A DNA stretch of 24,637 bases. Source: an uncultured Bacilli bacterium. Lineage in GTDB: Bacteria > Bacillota_I > Bacilli_A > RF39 > UBA660. The stretch spans positions 1-24,637 of the forward strand of contig CAKOIE010000022.1 of NCBI GenBank assembly GCA_934086395.1, given 5' to 3'. This document shows positions 16,067 to 23,617 of the stretch, in pieces (positions within the stretch are counted from its first letter, which is position 1; every line of letters begins with the position of its first letter). The position numbers and the translations under genes are program-made. The notes below the pieces were generated by a model. That model was not told the origin of the DNA, did not search any database, and was given only the letters and a program-made list of their open reading frames with translations.

Positions 16067-16873
16067 TTACTTTCTTACCTTATCAATCACATTATGCTTA
16101 TCTTCTAAATTAGGAACGGATATATTCCTAATCTTATCATATAAATATATCAATTCATAATAATTTATTTTTTTATGTATATTTATTTTAATATTAAGTT
16201 CATTTAGAATTGAAGAAAGGTATTTTTCCTCTACATCATTATCCGGCTCTATAAAATGATTTGTTAAAACCTCAATATAACAATTATATAAAGGATTATA
16301 TGTGCATAAAAAATAGTTTGTTCTTTCTTTACCCTTAGCACTTATCAAATATAAATCAGATACTCTATATTTTTTTGTTTTTTCATTAATTAGTTTTTTT
16401 GCAAAATATACATTTTCATCAAGAACGTTAAATATAAAATCATTATTTTCTTCTCGCAATAAATAATTCATTGAAAAATCTATATGTTCACTATTTGCTT
16501 GTCTAATTTGCTTTATTACTTGTTTTGCCGTCTTTAATGCCTCTTTATCATTTAAATTTCTTAAATATAAAGTAATATTTTTAATGCAATCAACAACACC
16601 ACCAACTTTACCATAATAAAATGCTTTACGTCCAATATTTAAAACAATAGCATAAGTATAATTTTTTAAATATAAATTTGTAGTTCTAACACTATCATTT
16701 TTTGAACAATTTTCATATTTTTCACTTATATCATTATTGGAATCAATAAAACCATCAGTTATTATTTTAATATCATCATCCTTATCTTCAACATCTTGTC
16801 CAAATATTTCTAACTTATGTATTTTTTGTATTAGCTTTAATTGACATCCATCTTTTAATTCATATATCTTCAC
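16067..16873 (-). CDS. Hypothetical protein, 268 aa
   Basis: Not recognised. The start is GTG at 16873, with AAGGG 7 nt upstream; a longer reading from TTG at 16906 has no ribosome binding site. The protein has an acidic N-terminal region (about 30-60), a mixed alpha/beta middle with YAIVLNIGRKAFYYGKVGGVVD, and a basic, helical C-terminus. There is no signal peptide and no catalytic motif I can name. It follows the broken methyltransferase-like gene by 53 nt and is likely the last gene of the four-gene operon starting near 19912. It ends about 35 nt before the doubled CGAACA elements of the next promoter. Confidence 0.65.
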   Translation of the reverse strand: MKIYELKDGCQLKLIQKIHKLEIFGQDVEDKDDDIKIITDGFIDSNNDISEKYENCSKNDSVRTTNLYLKNYTYAIVLNIGRKAFYYGKVGGVVDCIKNITLYLRNLNDKEALKTAKQVIKQIRQANSEHIDFSMNYLLREENNDFIFNVLDENVYFAKKLINEKTKKYRVSDLYLISAKGKERTNYFLCTYNPLYNCYIEVLTNHFIEPDNDVEEKYLSSILNELNIKINIHKKINYYELIYLYDKIRNISVPNLEDKHNVIDKVRK

Positions 16874-16926
16874 GATATCACCCTTTCTATTTTGCTTAAA
16901 TAACAAAATTTATTTGGTTTTAATCT

Positions 16927-17751
16927 TTACACTATTATAATATTTCTTTTTTTATAAGCGTAATAAGTTATTAAACTATCAGTAATATCAAGAGGAATAT
17001 AATCAAACGTTTCATCAAAAACATCTTTTTCCATATTAAATCCCGAAAAAAACTTAAAATGTGCCATAACAATAATTCCATCATCGGTTAATAAATCATC
17101 TAAATTATCACGTATATCTTTAATTCTAGGCCTATTATTTCTATTATAATCCATAATATTAGATAAAAATATTACATCATATTTCTTATCTAAACCAAAA
17201 TCTTTACATACATTCATATGTTTAATATTGTAAATTATAATCATCTAAAATATCTGCTACATCATTTAAATTATCTTCATAAATCATTTTACTAGCATTT
17301 ATATCAATAAATAAATTATCATAATAATATAAACGATTCTTATTATATTTTGAAAGCATAAAGAATTGTTTCCAAAATAATATACTTTTCATTTCACTTT
17401 GATCACTAGTTTGAACTGAAGAAATAATTTTAAATATATCTTGAATACACACTTTACCAGCATCTAAATATCCATTTTGAATAAGCCATTTTCTTAAATA
17501 ATAATATCTATAAGAAATACGATTAATATCAAATGTTTCTATATTTCCAGCTTCCTTGTATAATGCAGAAAATATAATGCAGAAAATAAATAATCAGAAG
17601 ATGATAAAACTGATAATACATTTTTATTTCTAACATCAATAATTTCAAATAATCTTTTTAAATCCTCATTAGTTCTTGAATACAAATAAGCAAAGTCACC
17701 CTTCTTTTTACCGCTAAATACATAGTTTAAATCTTTTTGTACAGTATCCAT
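16927..17751 (-). pseudogene. Frameshifted SAM-methyltransferase-like gene
   Basis: Three consecutive frames (17539-17751, 17222-17452, 16927-17244) together make one protein of about 269 residues. The fold looks like a class I SAM-dependent methyltransferase: motif I region NVLSVLSSSDYLFSALY, motif II acid in TFDINRISYRYYYLRKW, motif IV-like KYDVIFLSNIMDY, then a DDGIIVMAHF strand. The first shift is caused by an exact 14-bp tandem duplication at 17559-17586; removing one copy joins SALYK to EAGNIETFDINR. The second shift lies at about 17224-17245, where LDDYNLQY should lead into IKHMNVCKDFG. SSS where GxG is usual makes SAM binding less certain. It starts at ATG 17751 after AGGGGA. It lies in an operon with two unknown paralogs and the 268-residue gene. 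Confidence 0.8.
17559..17586. repeat. Exact 14-bp tandem duplication inside the methyltransferase-like gene
   Basis: TATAATGCAGAAAA occurs twice in immediate succession (17559-17572 and 17573-17586). Fourteen is not a multiple of three, so gain or loss of one copy switches the reading frame. The frame is restored when one copy is removed. Confidence 0.95.
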
Positions 17752-17778
17752 AAAATCCCCTTTTAAATAAAGTTATTA

Positions 17779-18792
17779 CTATCTTTTAATGTCAAATGTA
17801 ATAGTACCTACACGTTCACGATACTCTTTAGTATTATCTAATAAATCAATAACATCTTTTACTTTATTTCTAGTAGCAGAAACATTTAACAAGTGTTCTA
17901 AATTATGCTTTAAAAAAACAATATCTTTTTCTATCATTTTCTCACTCACATTTGCAAGTTTACTTTTAATTAAACATTCAATTACTTTCTTAGATACCAT
18001 ACAATCAGTATAATTTTTATCAAAAAGTTCAATATTCATATATTGATTAATTAATGTTGTTAAACTCATTGAAAAATAATTATCTCTATCAATTTGATCG
18101 TCATAATTAAATAAACTACTTATCATTTTTGAATTAGAATAAATTTGTTTAGGAAATTCAAATGTATTATTTATCATCATTTTTTCAATAGTTCTATAGA
18201 AATAAATAATATAATATTTTCTTTCAATTAATTTTTTCTTAACATCATCATTTATCTCTTTTTGAATACATTCTTCTAAAAACATTAATGCAACAGTACA
18301 ATAATCTTCTAAATATGCATTTAATAATTTAGAGGCCATTGCTACTAGTTGATCTAATATATCTGTTTTCACATTTTTTCCAAAAGAGACTTGTTTAATT
18401 TTTATACCGAGAAGAGATAAATCTTCCAAACTATTCATTTTTAAATTTCGAATATACTGCAATGCATAATAAATTCTTTCATAAGTTATGTAATCAGCAT
18501 ACCCACTAATTATCATATCTTCAGCTCTTTTATCAGGCAACTTGTTATTTTTAATATAGGAGGTCCAGCCATCAATCTTTTTTAAGTCAAAATTTAATTC
18601 ATTATATAATTTATCTTCTAAATATATCATTTCATCTAAATGTTCAATTAATTTTCGATATTTAGCAGTATTTTTTCTGTTTGTTGATTCAAGTAAAACT
18701 AATCTTTTATATATTATTTAAATATAATTCTCAAAATCAATTAATTTATTTAATTCTTGCAAATCTCTTTCACTCATATTATATTTTATCAT
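17779..18792 (-). pseudogene. Paralog of the 341-aa helical protein, broken by one TAA
   Basis: From ATG at 18792 (GGGAG upstream) the frame runs 24 codons (MIKYNMSERDLQELNK...FENYI), meets TAA at 18718-18720, then continues in the same frame through IIYKRLVLLEST to the natural stop at 17779. The part after the stop aligns with the gene at 18806-19831 (KLYNELNFDLKKIDGWTSYI against QLYNDVKFDKNKVYSWLKYI; YYIIYFYRTIEKMM against YYFSFIFSKSEEYM). One base change would restore a protein of about 337 residues. A shorter product of 283 residues could start at ATG 18630, but that ATG has only a weak ribosome binding site. No known domain is seen; the protein is all helical. It lies second in the operon, 13 nt after its paralog. 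Confidence 0.75.
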
Positions 18793-18805
18793 AACGTCTC
18801 CCTTA

Positions 18806-19831
18806 CTATTTTAAAGTAATCAATTTAACTTTTTCTCTATCTTTATTAATAGAATTAAAACATTCATTAACTAAATTCCATCCAAAATATTTACTATTTT
18901 GAAGCAAATTACTATCTAATTTATTTAAACTGTATTCAAAATCATCTTTTAAATTTTTAACACGATTATAACTCATATTAATAAGTAATGCCCTAATAAA
19001 TGTTTTACATATTATAACTTCTAAAACACTATCCATATTTTCAAATTGATCAATCAATATATTTATATACTTAGTAACCAAATCGTTACAAAAATCATCT
19101 TTAACATCATCAAAAGATTCTGTAAATAAATCTCCTAAATTCGACGATTCCATTTGAGCAAGTAAATAAGTGTCATTTGGAACACTGAAACTATGTCTAA
19201 GCATATATTCTTCAGATTTACTAAAAATAAATGAAAAATAATATTTAGTATAAATTAATTTATCTCTAACTGATAAATATTTTGGATCATTAATATATTC
19301 ATTTAAGATAGTAAACACAGTTTTTTTAAAATCTCTATCTACTTCTTCTTCAATTTTATCTTTATATGTAATTGCCAAATTATAAATTAGCTTTTCTAAA
19401 TTACTATTATTTTCATTACCTAAACTTACAAAACTAAATCCATTACTTAAATAATCTCCAATATTTAAATTTATTTTATGTAATTCTTTATATAATTTAT
19501 TATAAATACGTCTTATTGTTTTATTTTCATATTTACCATATATAACACTATCAAAATTATTTCCCAAACAACCAACATTTTTAGCAATTTTTATATATTT
19601 TAGCCAAGAATAAACCTTATTTTTATCAAACTTAACATCATTATATAATTGTTCTTCTTGCTTTAAAAATATTTTTAACAAATTAAGTTTTCTATTATAT
19701 TCCTCACTATTTTTAAGTCCTTTGATTTCTAAATTATATAATCCCTCATAAAGTCTTTCAATTGTTTCTGTAACTCTAAAAATAGAATCAAATATTTGTT
19801 TATCAATATTAGTAAAATTATCTTTTATCAT
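18806..19831 (-). CDS. Hypothetical helical protein, 341 aa
   Basis: Unrecognised. It is predicted to be almost entirely helical, with a coiled-coil-like N-terminal third (about 1-70, including ETIERLYEGLYNLEIKGL) and a larger helical body. A conserved block (about 200-225, YTKYYFSFIFSKSEEYMLRHSF) is shared with the downstream broken paralog. No signal peptide, membrane helix or catalytic motif is evident. The start is ATG at 19831, with AAGGGGG directly upstream. It is the first gene of the four-gene operon and has a consensus promoter. Adjacent duplicated genes followed by a methyltransferase-like gene suggest a complex in which the two paralogs form a heteromer, but this is inference. Confidence 0.7.
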   Translation of the reverse strand: MIKDNFTNIDKQIFDSIFRVTETIERLYEGLYNLEIKGLKNSEEYNRKLNLLKIFLKQEEQLYNDVKFDKNKVYSWLKYIKIAKNVGCLGNNFDSVIYGKYENKTIRRIYNKLYKELHKINLNIGDYLSNGFSFVSLGNENNSNLEKLIYNLAITYKDKIEEEVDRDFKKTVFTILNEYINDPKYLSVRDKLIYTKYYFSFIFSKSEEYMLRHSFSVPNDTYLLAQMESSNLGDLFTESFDDVKDDFCNDLVTKYINILIDQFENMDSVLEVIICKTFIRALLINMSYNRVKNLKDDFEYSLNKLDSNLLQNSKYFGWNLVNECFNSINKDREKVKLITLK

Positions 19832-19918
19832 AAAATCCCCCTTAATTTCATTTAAAATAATTTATTATTTATTTTAACTATAACTTAATCTTTGCAGTCC
19901 CTCATAAACTTAAGCTAT

Positions 19919-19953
19919 ATTTTACCATATAATTCATAATAATACAACCATTT
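19919..19953 (-). promoter_or_regulatory. Island promoter 4, with GAACA element
   Basis: On the minus strand GAACA, 5 nt, -35 TTGTAT (19942-19947), a 17-nt spacer, -10 TAAAAT (19919-19924). It drives the four-gene operon. GAACAAATGGTTG here parallels GAACAAAAGGTTG at promoters 2 and 3. Confidence 0.7.
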
Positions 19954-19972
19954 GTTCACTATTTAACTTTCA

Positions 19973-19999
19973 TAGAAAAAAACATAAGTGTTGCTTATG
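19973..19999 (-). terminator. uvrC terminator
   Basis: On the minus strand CATAAG (19994-19999) pairs with CTTATG (19983-19988), extended by a G-T and A-T pairs, with a 5-nt loop and a long T-run. It begins 11 nt after the uvrC stop and separates uvrC from the island. Confidence 0.75.
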
Positions 20000-20009
20000 C
20001 TTATCAATA

Positions 20010-21767
20010 CTATAAATTCTTATCTAAATATTTTTTTAAATTTTCAGCTACATTTAAAGGAACTATTTCAGCTATTTCCTCAATACTTGCCTCTTTTATC
20101 TTTTTTGCGCTGCCAAACTTTTTAATTAATTCTTTTCTTCTCTTTTCACCAATACCCGGAATATTATCAAGTAAACTTTGAATAGATCCTTTACTTCTTA
20201 TTTGTTTATGATACGTAATTGTAAATCTATGAACTTCATCTTGCATTCTAGTTAAATAATGAAATAAATTACTAGTTCTATCAATATCATATAACTCTAA
20301 TGTATCACCATCTAATAAATCATTAGTTTGATGCTTATCATTTTTAACTAGACCACATACTTTTATATCAAGATTAAGTTCCTGTAATACTTCCTTAGCC
20401 GCCCTAATTTGGCTCATTCCCCCATCAACTAGTATTAACTCAGGTAAATCTTTATCAATTAATCCATGATAGTATCTTCGATATATTACTTCTTTCATCG
20501 TGTTATAATCATCATTTTTATCTTCCATTATCTTATATTTACGATACTTTGATTTATCAGGCATTCCATTAACAAACACTACCATTCCTGATACTGCATA
20601 AGTCCCAAATAAATTAGAGTTATCAAATATATCAATTCGGTTAATACCAATTCCAAGTAGTGCTGATAGTTCATCATTAGCCCCACTAGTTTTATTTAAT
20701 TTCTGCTGATATCTTTCAAAGTTATTATCTAAATTAATTTCCGCATTCTCTTTCGCCATATTAAGAAGCTTTCTTTTGCTACCCTTACTAATTTTAATAA
20801 ACTTAGTATCAATTATCTCTTTTAGAATATTATCATCTACCTCATCAGGAAGTAATATCTCTTTAGGTATTTCTTTTTTATTATAAAACATGGCAATATA
20901 ATACTCTAACTCTTCTAAATAATTCTTCATAACCGGATATATTTCACTATTAGCACCTATCAATTTACCATTTCTAACAAACAAGATTTGTAATGACAAA
21001 AACCCATTTTTAAAAGCATAATTAATTACATCTAAATTTTCACTTGGATTAAGCTCAACTTTTTGTTTTTCTAATACAACAGTCATATAATCAAGTTCTT
21101 TTTTAAGTTCTAGCGCTAGTTCATAATTCATAGACTCAGAATAAGCTTCTATCTTTTCTTTTAACTTACTTTTGATAATATCCTCATTACCTCTTAAGAA
21201 AGACAATATATCCTTTTCCATTTCATCTATCTTTTCTTGATCAATATCTTTTTTACAATAACCTAAACATTCATGAATATGATAGTACAAACATACATCT
21301 TTAGGCATACCTTCACATTTCTTTAAAGGATATAATCTATTTATTAAATTAACTATTCTTCTAGCTGCATAAGAATTAACATAAGGTCCAAATAAATATT
21401 TATCTTTTCTATTTTTAACTTTCAAATATCTAACTACTTTAAGCGTAGGATAAGGCTTTCTACTATATTCAATATAAGGATAACTCTTATCATCTTTAAG
21501 TAATATATTATACTTTGGATTATATTTTTTAATTAAATTAATTTCTAATATAAAAGACTCTAATTCCGTATTAGTAACTATATACTTAAAATAAGCAATA
21601 TTTTTAACAAGTTCCGCAGTCTTACCAGTTTGAGTTCTATTAAAATATGAACTTAATCTTCTTTTTAAATTCTTAGCCTTACCAACATATATAACTATAT
21701 CATTTTTATCATACATCTGGTAAGATCCTGGTTTAGTAGGAACTAATTCTAATTCTTCTTTAAACAA
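20010..21767 (-). CDS. uvrC: Excinuclease ABC subunit C
   Basis: UvrC makes both incisions around the lesion in nucleotide excision repair with UvrA and UvrB. Domains in order: GIY-YIG nuclease (about 10-90, PGSYQMYDKNDIVIYVGKAKNLKRRL), the cysteine-containing linker (KKCEGMPKDVCLYYHIHECLGYC), UVR/UvrB-binding motif (about 200-230), RNase H-like C-terminal nuclease (DIFDNSNLFGTYAVSGMV, LILVDGGMSQI), and tandem helix-hairpin-helix (NIPGIGEKRRKELIKKFGSAKKI). The likely start is TTG at 21767: AGGTGA lies 5 nt upstream, whereas an in-frame GTG at 21776 is part of that site. This gives 585 residues, a normal length. The ribosome binding site overlaps the TGA of the upstream peptidase gene, so the two are probably coupled. 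Confidence 0.96.
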   Translation of the reverse strand: MFKEELELVPTKPGSYQMYDKNDIVIYVGKAKNLKRRLSSYFNRTQTGKTAELVKNIAYFKYIVTNTELESFILEINLIKKYNPKYNILLKDDKSYPYIEYSRKPYPTLKVVRYLKVKNRKDKYLFGPYVNSYAARRIVNLINRLYPLKKCEGMPKDVCLYYHIHECLGYCKKDIDQEKIDEMEKDILSFLRGNEDIIKSKLKEKIEAYSESMNYELALELKKELDYMTVVLEKQKVELNPSENLDVINYAFKNGFLSLQILFVRNGKLIGANSEIYPVMKNYLEELEYYIAMFYNKKEIPKEILLPDEVDDNILKEIIDTKFIKISKGSKRKLLNMAKENAEINLDNNFERYQQKLNKTSGANDELSALLGIGINRIDIFDNSNLFGTYAVSGMVVFVNGMPDKSKYRKYKIMEDKNDDYNTMKEVIYRRYYHGLIDKDLPELILVDGGMSQIRAAKEVLQELNLDIKVCGLVKNDKHQTNDLLDGDTLELYDIDRTSNLFHYLTRMQDEVHRFTITYHKQIRSKGSIQSLLDNIPGIGEKRRKELIKKFGSAKKIKEASIEEIAEIVPLNVAENLKKYLDKNL

Positions 21768-21772
21768 AATAA

Positions 21773-22708
21773 TCACCTAATTCTACTTATATTATTGATT
21801 TTATTTACAAATCTATTAAAATAATTATAAAAGCATTCATCTGCTTCTAAATAATCTAAATCAAAAGTAATTATATCATCATATGCACCAAGCCCCATTT
21901 TATCAAACAATTCTCTATCATCATGATAGAAAACATATGAAGCAAAATAAATCCCATTTACATATCTATATCTAAAATTTAATTTATTTTCTAAATCAGC
22001 ACCATCTTCTTTAATTAAACTATCAAATTCCTTATGATACTTAATAAAAGTATTTTTTAATATCTCAGGTAACAATTGTACTTCTTTATTAAAAATATCT
22101 TCATAATTATCAATATTTATTGCCTTCCATGGATCAATTTTAAATATTTTTTTAATAAAATTAACATAGCTTATATAAAAACCAGTTAATGTTTCATAAA
22201 AGTAATGTTCTTTCATTACTTTTTCAGCATCCAATTCATATTCTGTGTAATCTGTTAAATATTTGTATAAATATAATTCAATTGTCATAGATGAAACTTC
22301 TACAAAATTATTAAAATTAATTTTAGAACTAATATGTTTTTGAAAATAAACTTTATGAATAAACTCATGAACAATTGTAAATACATCATGTATATTATTT
22401 TTAACTATAATTATAAGTTTCCCATCTTCCTTAACACAGCCATAAGCAAATTCTTTAATATCTTCATTAATATCTTCGTTTAAAAACAAAAAACTATCTT
22501 TATCATTTTCTACTAAGTTTATAAACATATTATATAAATTTATATCAAACTTCTTTAAAAATTCAAGAACAATATTAAAAGATTCTTTAATATCAAGTTT
22601 TTCTCTTAAACGTAAATTTCGAGGCTCTTCTATCTTATCAAATCCCTTTTTAGCTAATATATTTATTATTCTATTACAAAGTATTGTTTTATTATCTTCA
22701 TCTAACAT
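21773..22708 (-). CDS. Gluzincin metallopeptidase-like protein (M3-like)
   Basis: A 311-residue putative zinc peptidase. HEFIH at 114-118 gives two histidine ligands and the catalytic Glu. FVEVSSMTIE follows about 19 residues later, with E137 as the likely third ligand; this spacing and the FVE-x-S phrase recall M3 oligopeptidases. It is about half the usual length of M3 enzymes (about 600 aa) and lacks their large N-terminal helical part, so it may be a compact relative or another gluzincin. No signal peptide, so cytoplasmic. It lies just upstream of uvrC, sharing its transcript, with the stop codon inside the uvrC ribosome binding site. The pairing need not be functional. Confidence 0.75.
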   Translation of the reverse strand: MLDEDNKTILCNRIINILAKKGFDKIEEPRNLRLREKLDIKESFNIVLEFLKKFDINLYNMFINLVENDKDSFLFLNEDINEDIKEFAYGCVKEDGKLIIIVKNNIHDVFTIVHEFIHKVYFQKHISSKINFNNFVEVSSMTIELYLYKYLTDYTEYELDAEKVMKEHYFYETLTGFYISYVNFIKKIFKIDPWKAINIDNYEDIFNKEVQLLPEILKNTFIKYHKEFDSLIKEDGADLENKLNFRYRYVNGIYFASYVFYHDDRELFDKMGLGAYDDIITFDLDYLEADECFYNYFNRFVNKINNISRIR

Positions 22709-22753
22709 ATTTTTGCTAAACTCCCTACTACCTTAACACTTCATTACACAAAT

Positions 22754-22786
22754 AATATAGCACATTATTAAATTAAATGATATAAT
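22754..22786. promoter_or_regulatory. Face-to-face divergent extended -10 promoters
   Basis: On the minus strand TGC-TATATT (-10 at 22754-22759) serves the peptidase-uvrC pair. On the plus strand TGA-TATAAT (-10 at 22781-22786) serves the YigZ-like gene. Both have the TGn extended -10 and poor -35 boxes, and the two overlap, so transcription from one may exclude the other. Confidence 0.55.
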
Positions 22787-22800
22787 GTAAAAGATGTTAT

Positions 22801-23148
22801 ATGAAATTACTAAATACAAGTTATATTGAAATTAAAAAATCTAAATTTTATGGATATTTATATGAACTAGACTCAGTAGAAGAAGTTAAATTAATACTAA
22901 ATAACCTTAAAGAAAACAATAAAGGATATAGACACATACCTTATGCTTATTATTTTAATAATACTGCTGGTAAATCAGATGATAAAGAACCAGGTAATAT
23001 ATCAATATCTTTTCTAAATAATTTAGAAAGAAACAACTTAAATAAACATTTCGTAGCTGTTGTTAGATACTATGGTGGAACTAAATTAGGTGCATCCAAC
23101 TTATATAGAACATATGGTAAATGTATAAGCACATGCATAAATAAATAA
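22801..23148 (+). CDS. YigZ/IMPACT family protein, single-domain form
   Basis: This 115-residue protein is the N-terminal IMPACT domain of the YigZ family (UPF0029). Signature elements: IKKSKFYGYL, YRHIPYAYYF, GKSDDKEPG and VVRYYGGTKLGASNLYRTYGK. Usual bacterial YigZ proteins are about 200 residues because they add a ferredoxin-like DUF1949 domain, which is missing here. The gene ends cleanly and no remnant follows. Eukaryotic IMPACT modulates the Gcn2 stress kinase; the bacterial role is unclear. The ATG has no ribosome binding site and lies only 14 nt after the -10 box, so the transcript should have a leader of at most about 8 nt (leaderless or nearly so). No alternative start exists upstream in frame. 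Confidence 0.88.
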   Translation: MKLLNTSYIEIKKSKFYGYLYELDSVEEVKLILNNLKENNKGYRHIPYAYYFNNTAGKSDDKEPGNISISFLNNLERNNLNKHFVAVVRYYGGTKLGASNLYRTYGKCISTCINK

Positions 23149-23179
23149 AAAACACATAATCTTTATTAGGTGATTTTTT

Positions 23180-23530
23180 TTGAATTATATTATTAAATAT
23201 TTAAAAACTTTATTAATTCCATTTATTTTCTTAATAATTATGTCTATATTATTTAGTATAACAAATCTTTTAGGATTTAAAACCAACAATATTTTTATTT
23301 TAATTGTAATGTCTATAATAATGTTTATATCAGGATATCTATTAAGTAAAGAATATACTAAAAAGAAATATATTCACGGTTTAATATTTGGAATTATTAC
23401 ATCTATATTATATTTATTACTTAGTTTAATCTTTCATGAGAAATTAACTTTTAATACGTTTATCTATTATTTAGTAATAGCAACATCTTCAATGTTAGGT
23501 TCCATGCTTTCTTCTTTAAAGACAAAATAA
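23180..23530 (+). CDS. Four-helix membrane protein, TIGR04086/YrzE-like
   Basis: A 116-residue integral membrane protein with four hydrophobic segments (about 8-30, 38-56, 66-84, 92-110) joined by short charged loops (KEYTKKK, HEKLTF). Length, topology and the glycine-containing helices match the TIGR04086 small membrane protein family of Bacillota, whose function is unknown. The start is TTG at 23180, supported by AGGTGA 6 nt upstream; no ATG is nearby. It follows the YigZ-like gene by 31 nt on the same strand and shares its transcript, ending at a strong terminator. Confidence 0.75.
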   Translation: MNYIIKYLKTLLIPFIFLIIMSILFSITNLLGFKTNNIFILIVMSIIMFISGYLLSKEYTKKKYIHGLIFGIITSILYLLLSLIFHEKLTFNTFIYYLVIATSSMLGSMLSSLKTK

Positions 23531-23559
23531 TACAGCATTTAAATTAGATGCTGTATTTT
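23529..23559 (+). terminator. Terminator after the small membrane protein gene
   Basis: AATACAGCAT (23529-23538) pairs with ATGCTGTATT (23548-23557), 9-nt loop, with a T-run on the plus strand. It overlaps the TAA stop. A-rich sequence on the other side means it may also act on the minus strand for the surface protein gene. Confidence 0.8.
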
Positions 23560-23577
23560 ATATAGCCCTTTTTTCAA

Positions 23578-23608
23578 TCAACTAATCTATCCAGACAAAA
23601 TTAGTTGA
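23578..23608. repeat. 9-bp inverted repeat after the surface protein gene
   Basis: TCAACTAAT (23578-23586) and ATTAGTTGA (23600-23608) form a perfect 9-bp stem with a 13-nt loop, but neither strand has a T-run, so it is not a standard terminator. It lies 10 nt past the surface protein stop. It could protect the mRNA 3' end, work with the terminator at 23529-23559, or be a protein site. Confidence 0.5.
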
Positions 23609-23617
23609 ACTGACTCT

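Noticed and set aside
16927..17751. Three separate small genes in this interval
   Set aside because: The frames are consecutive parts of one methyltransferase-like protein, joined by a 14-bp duplication and a second shift; the inner pieces have no ribosome binding sites.
13532..18792. UAA recoding (readthrough) as an explanation for the in-frame stops
   Set aside because: TAA ends many intact genes here, no special context follows the stops, and one of the broken genes is also truncated; simple decay is more likely.
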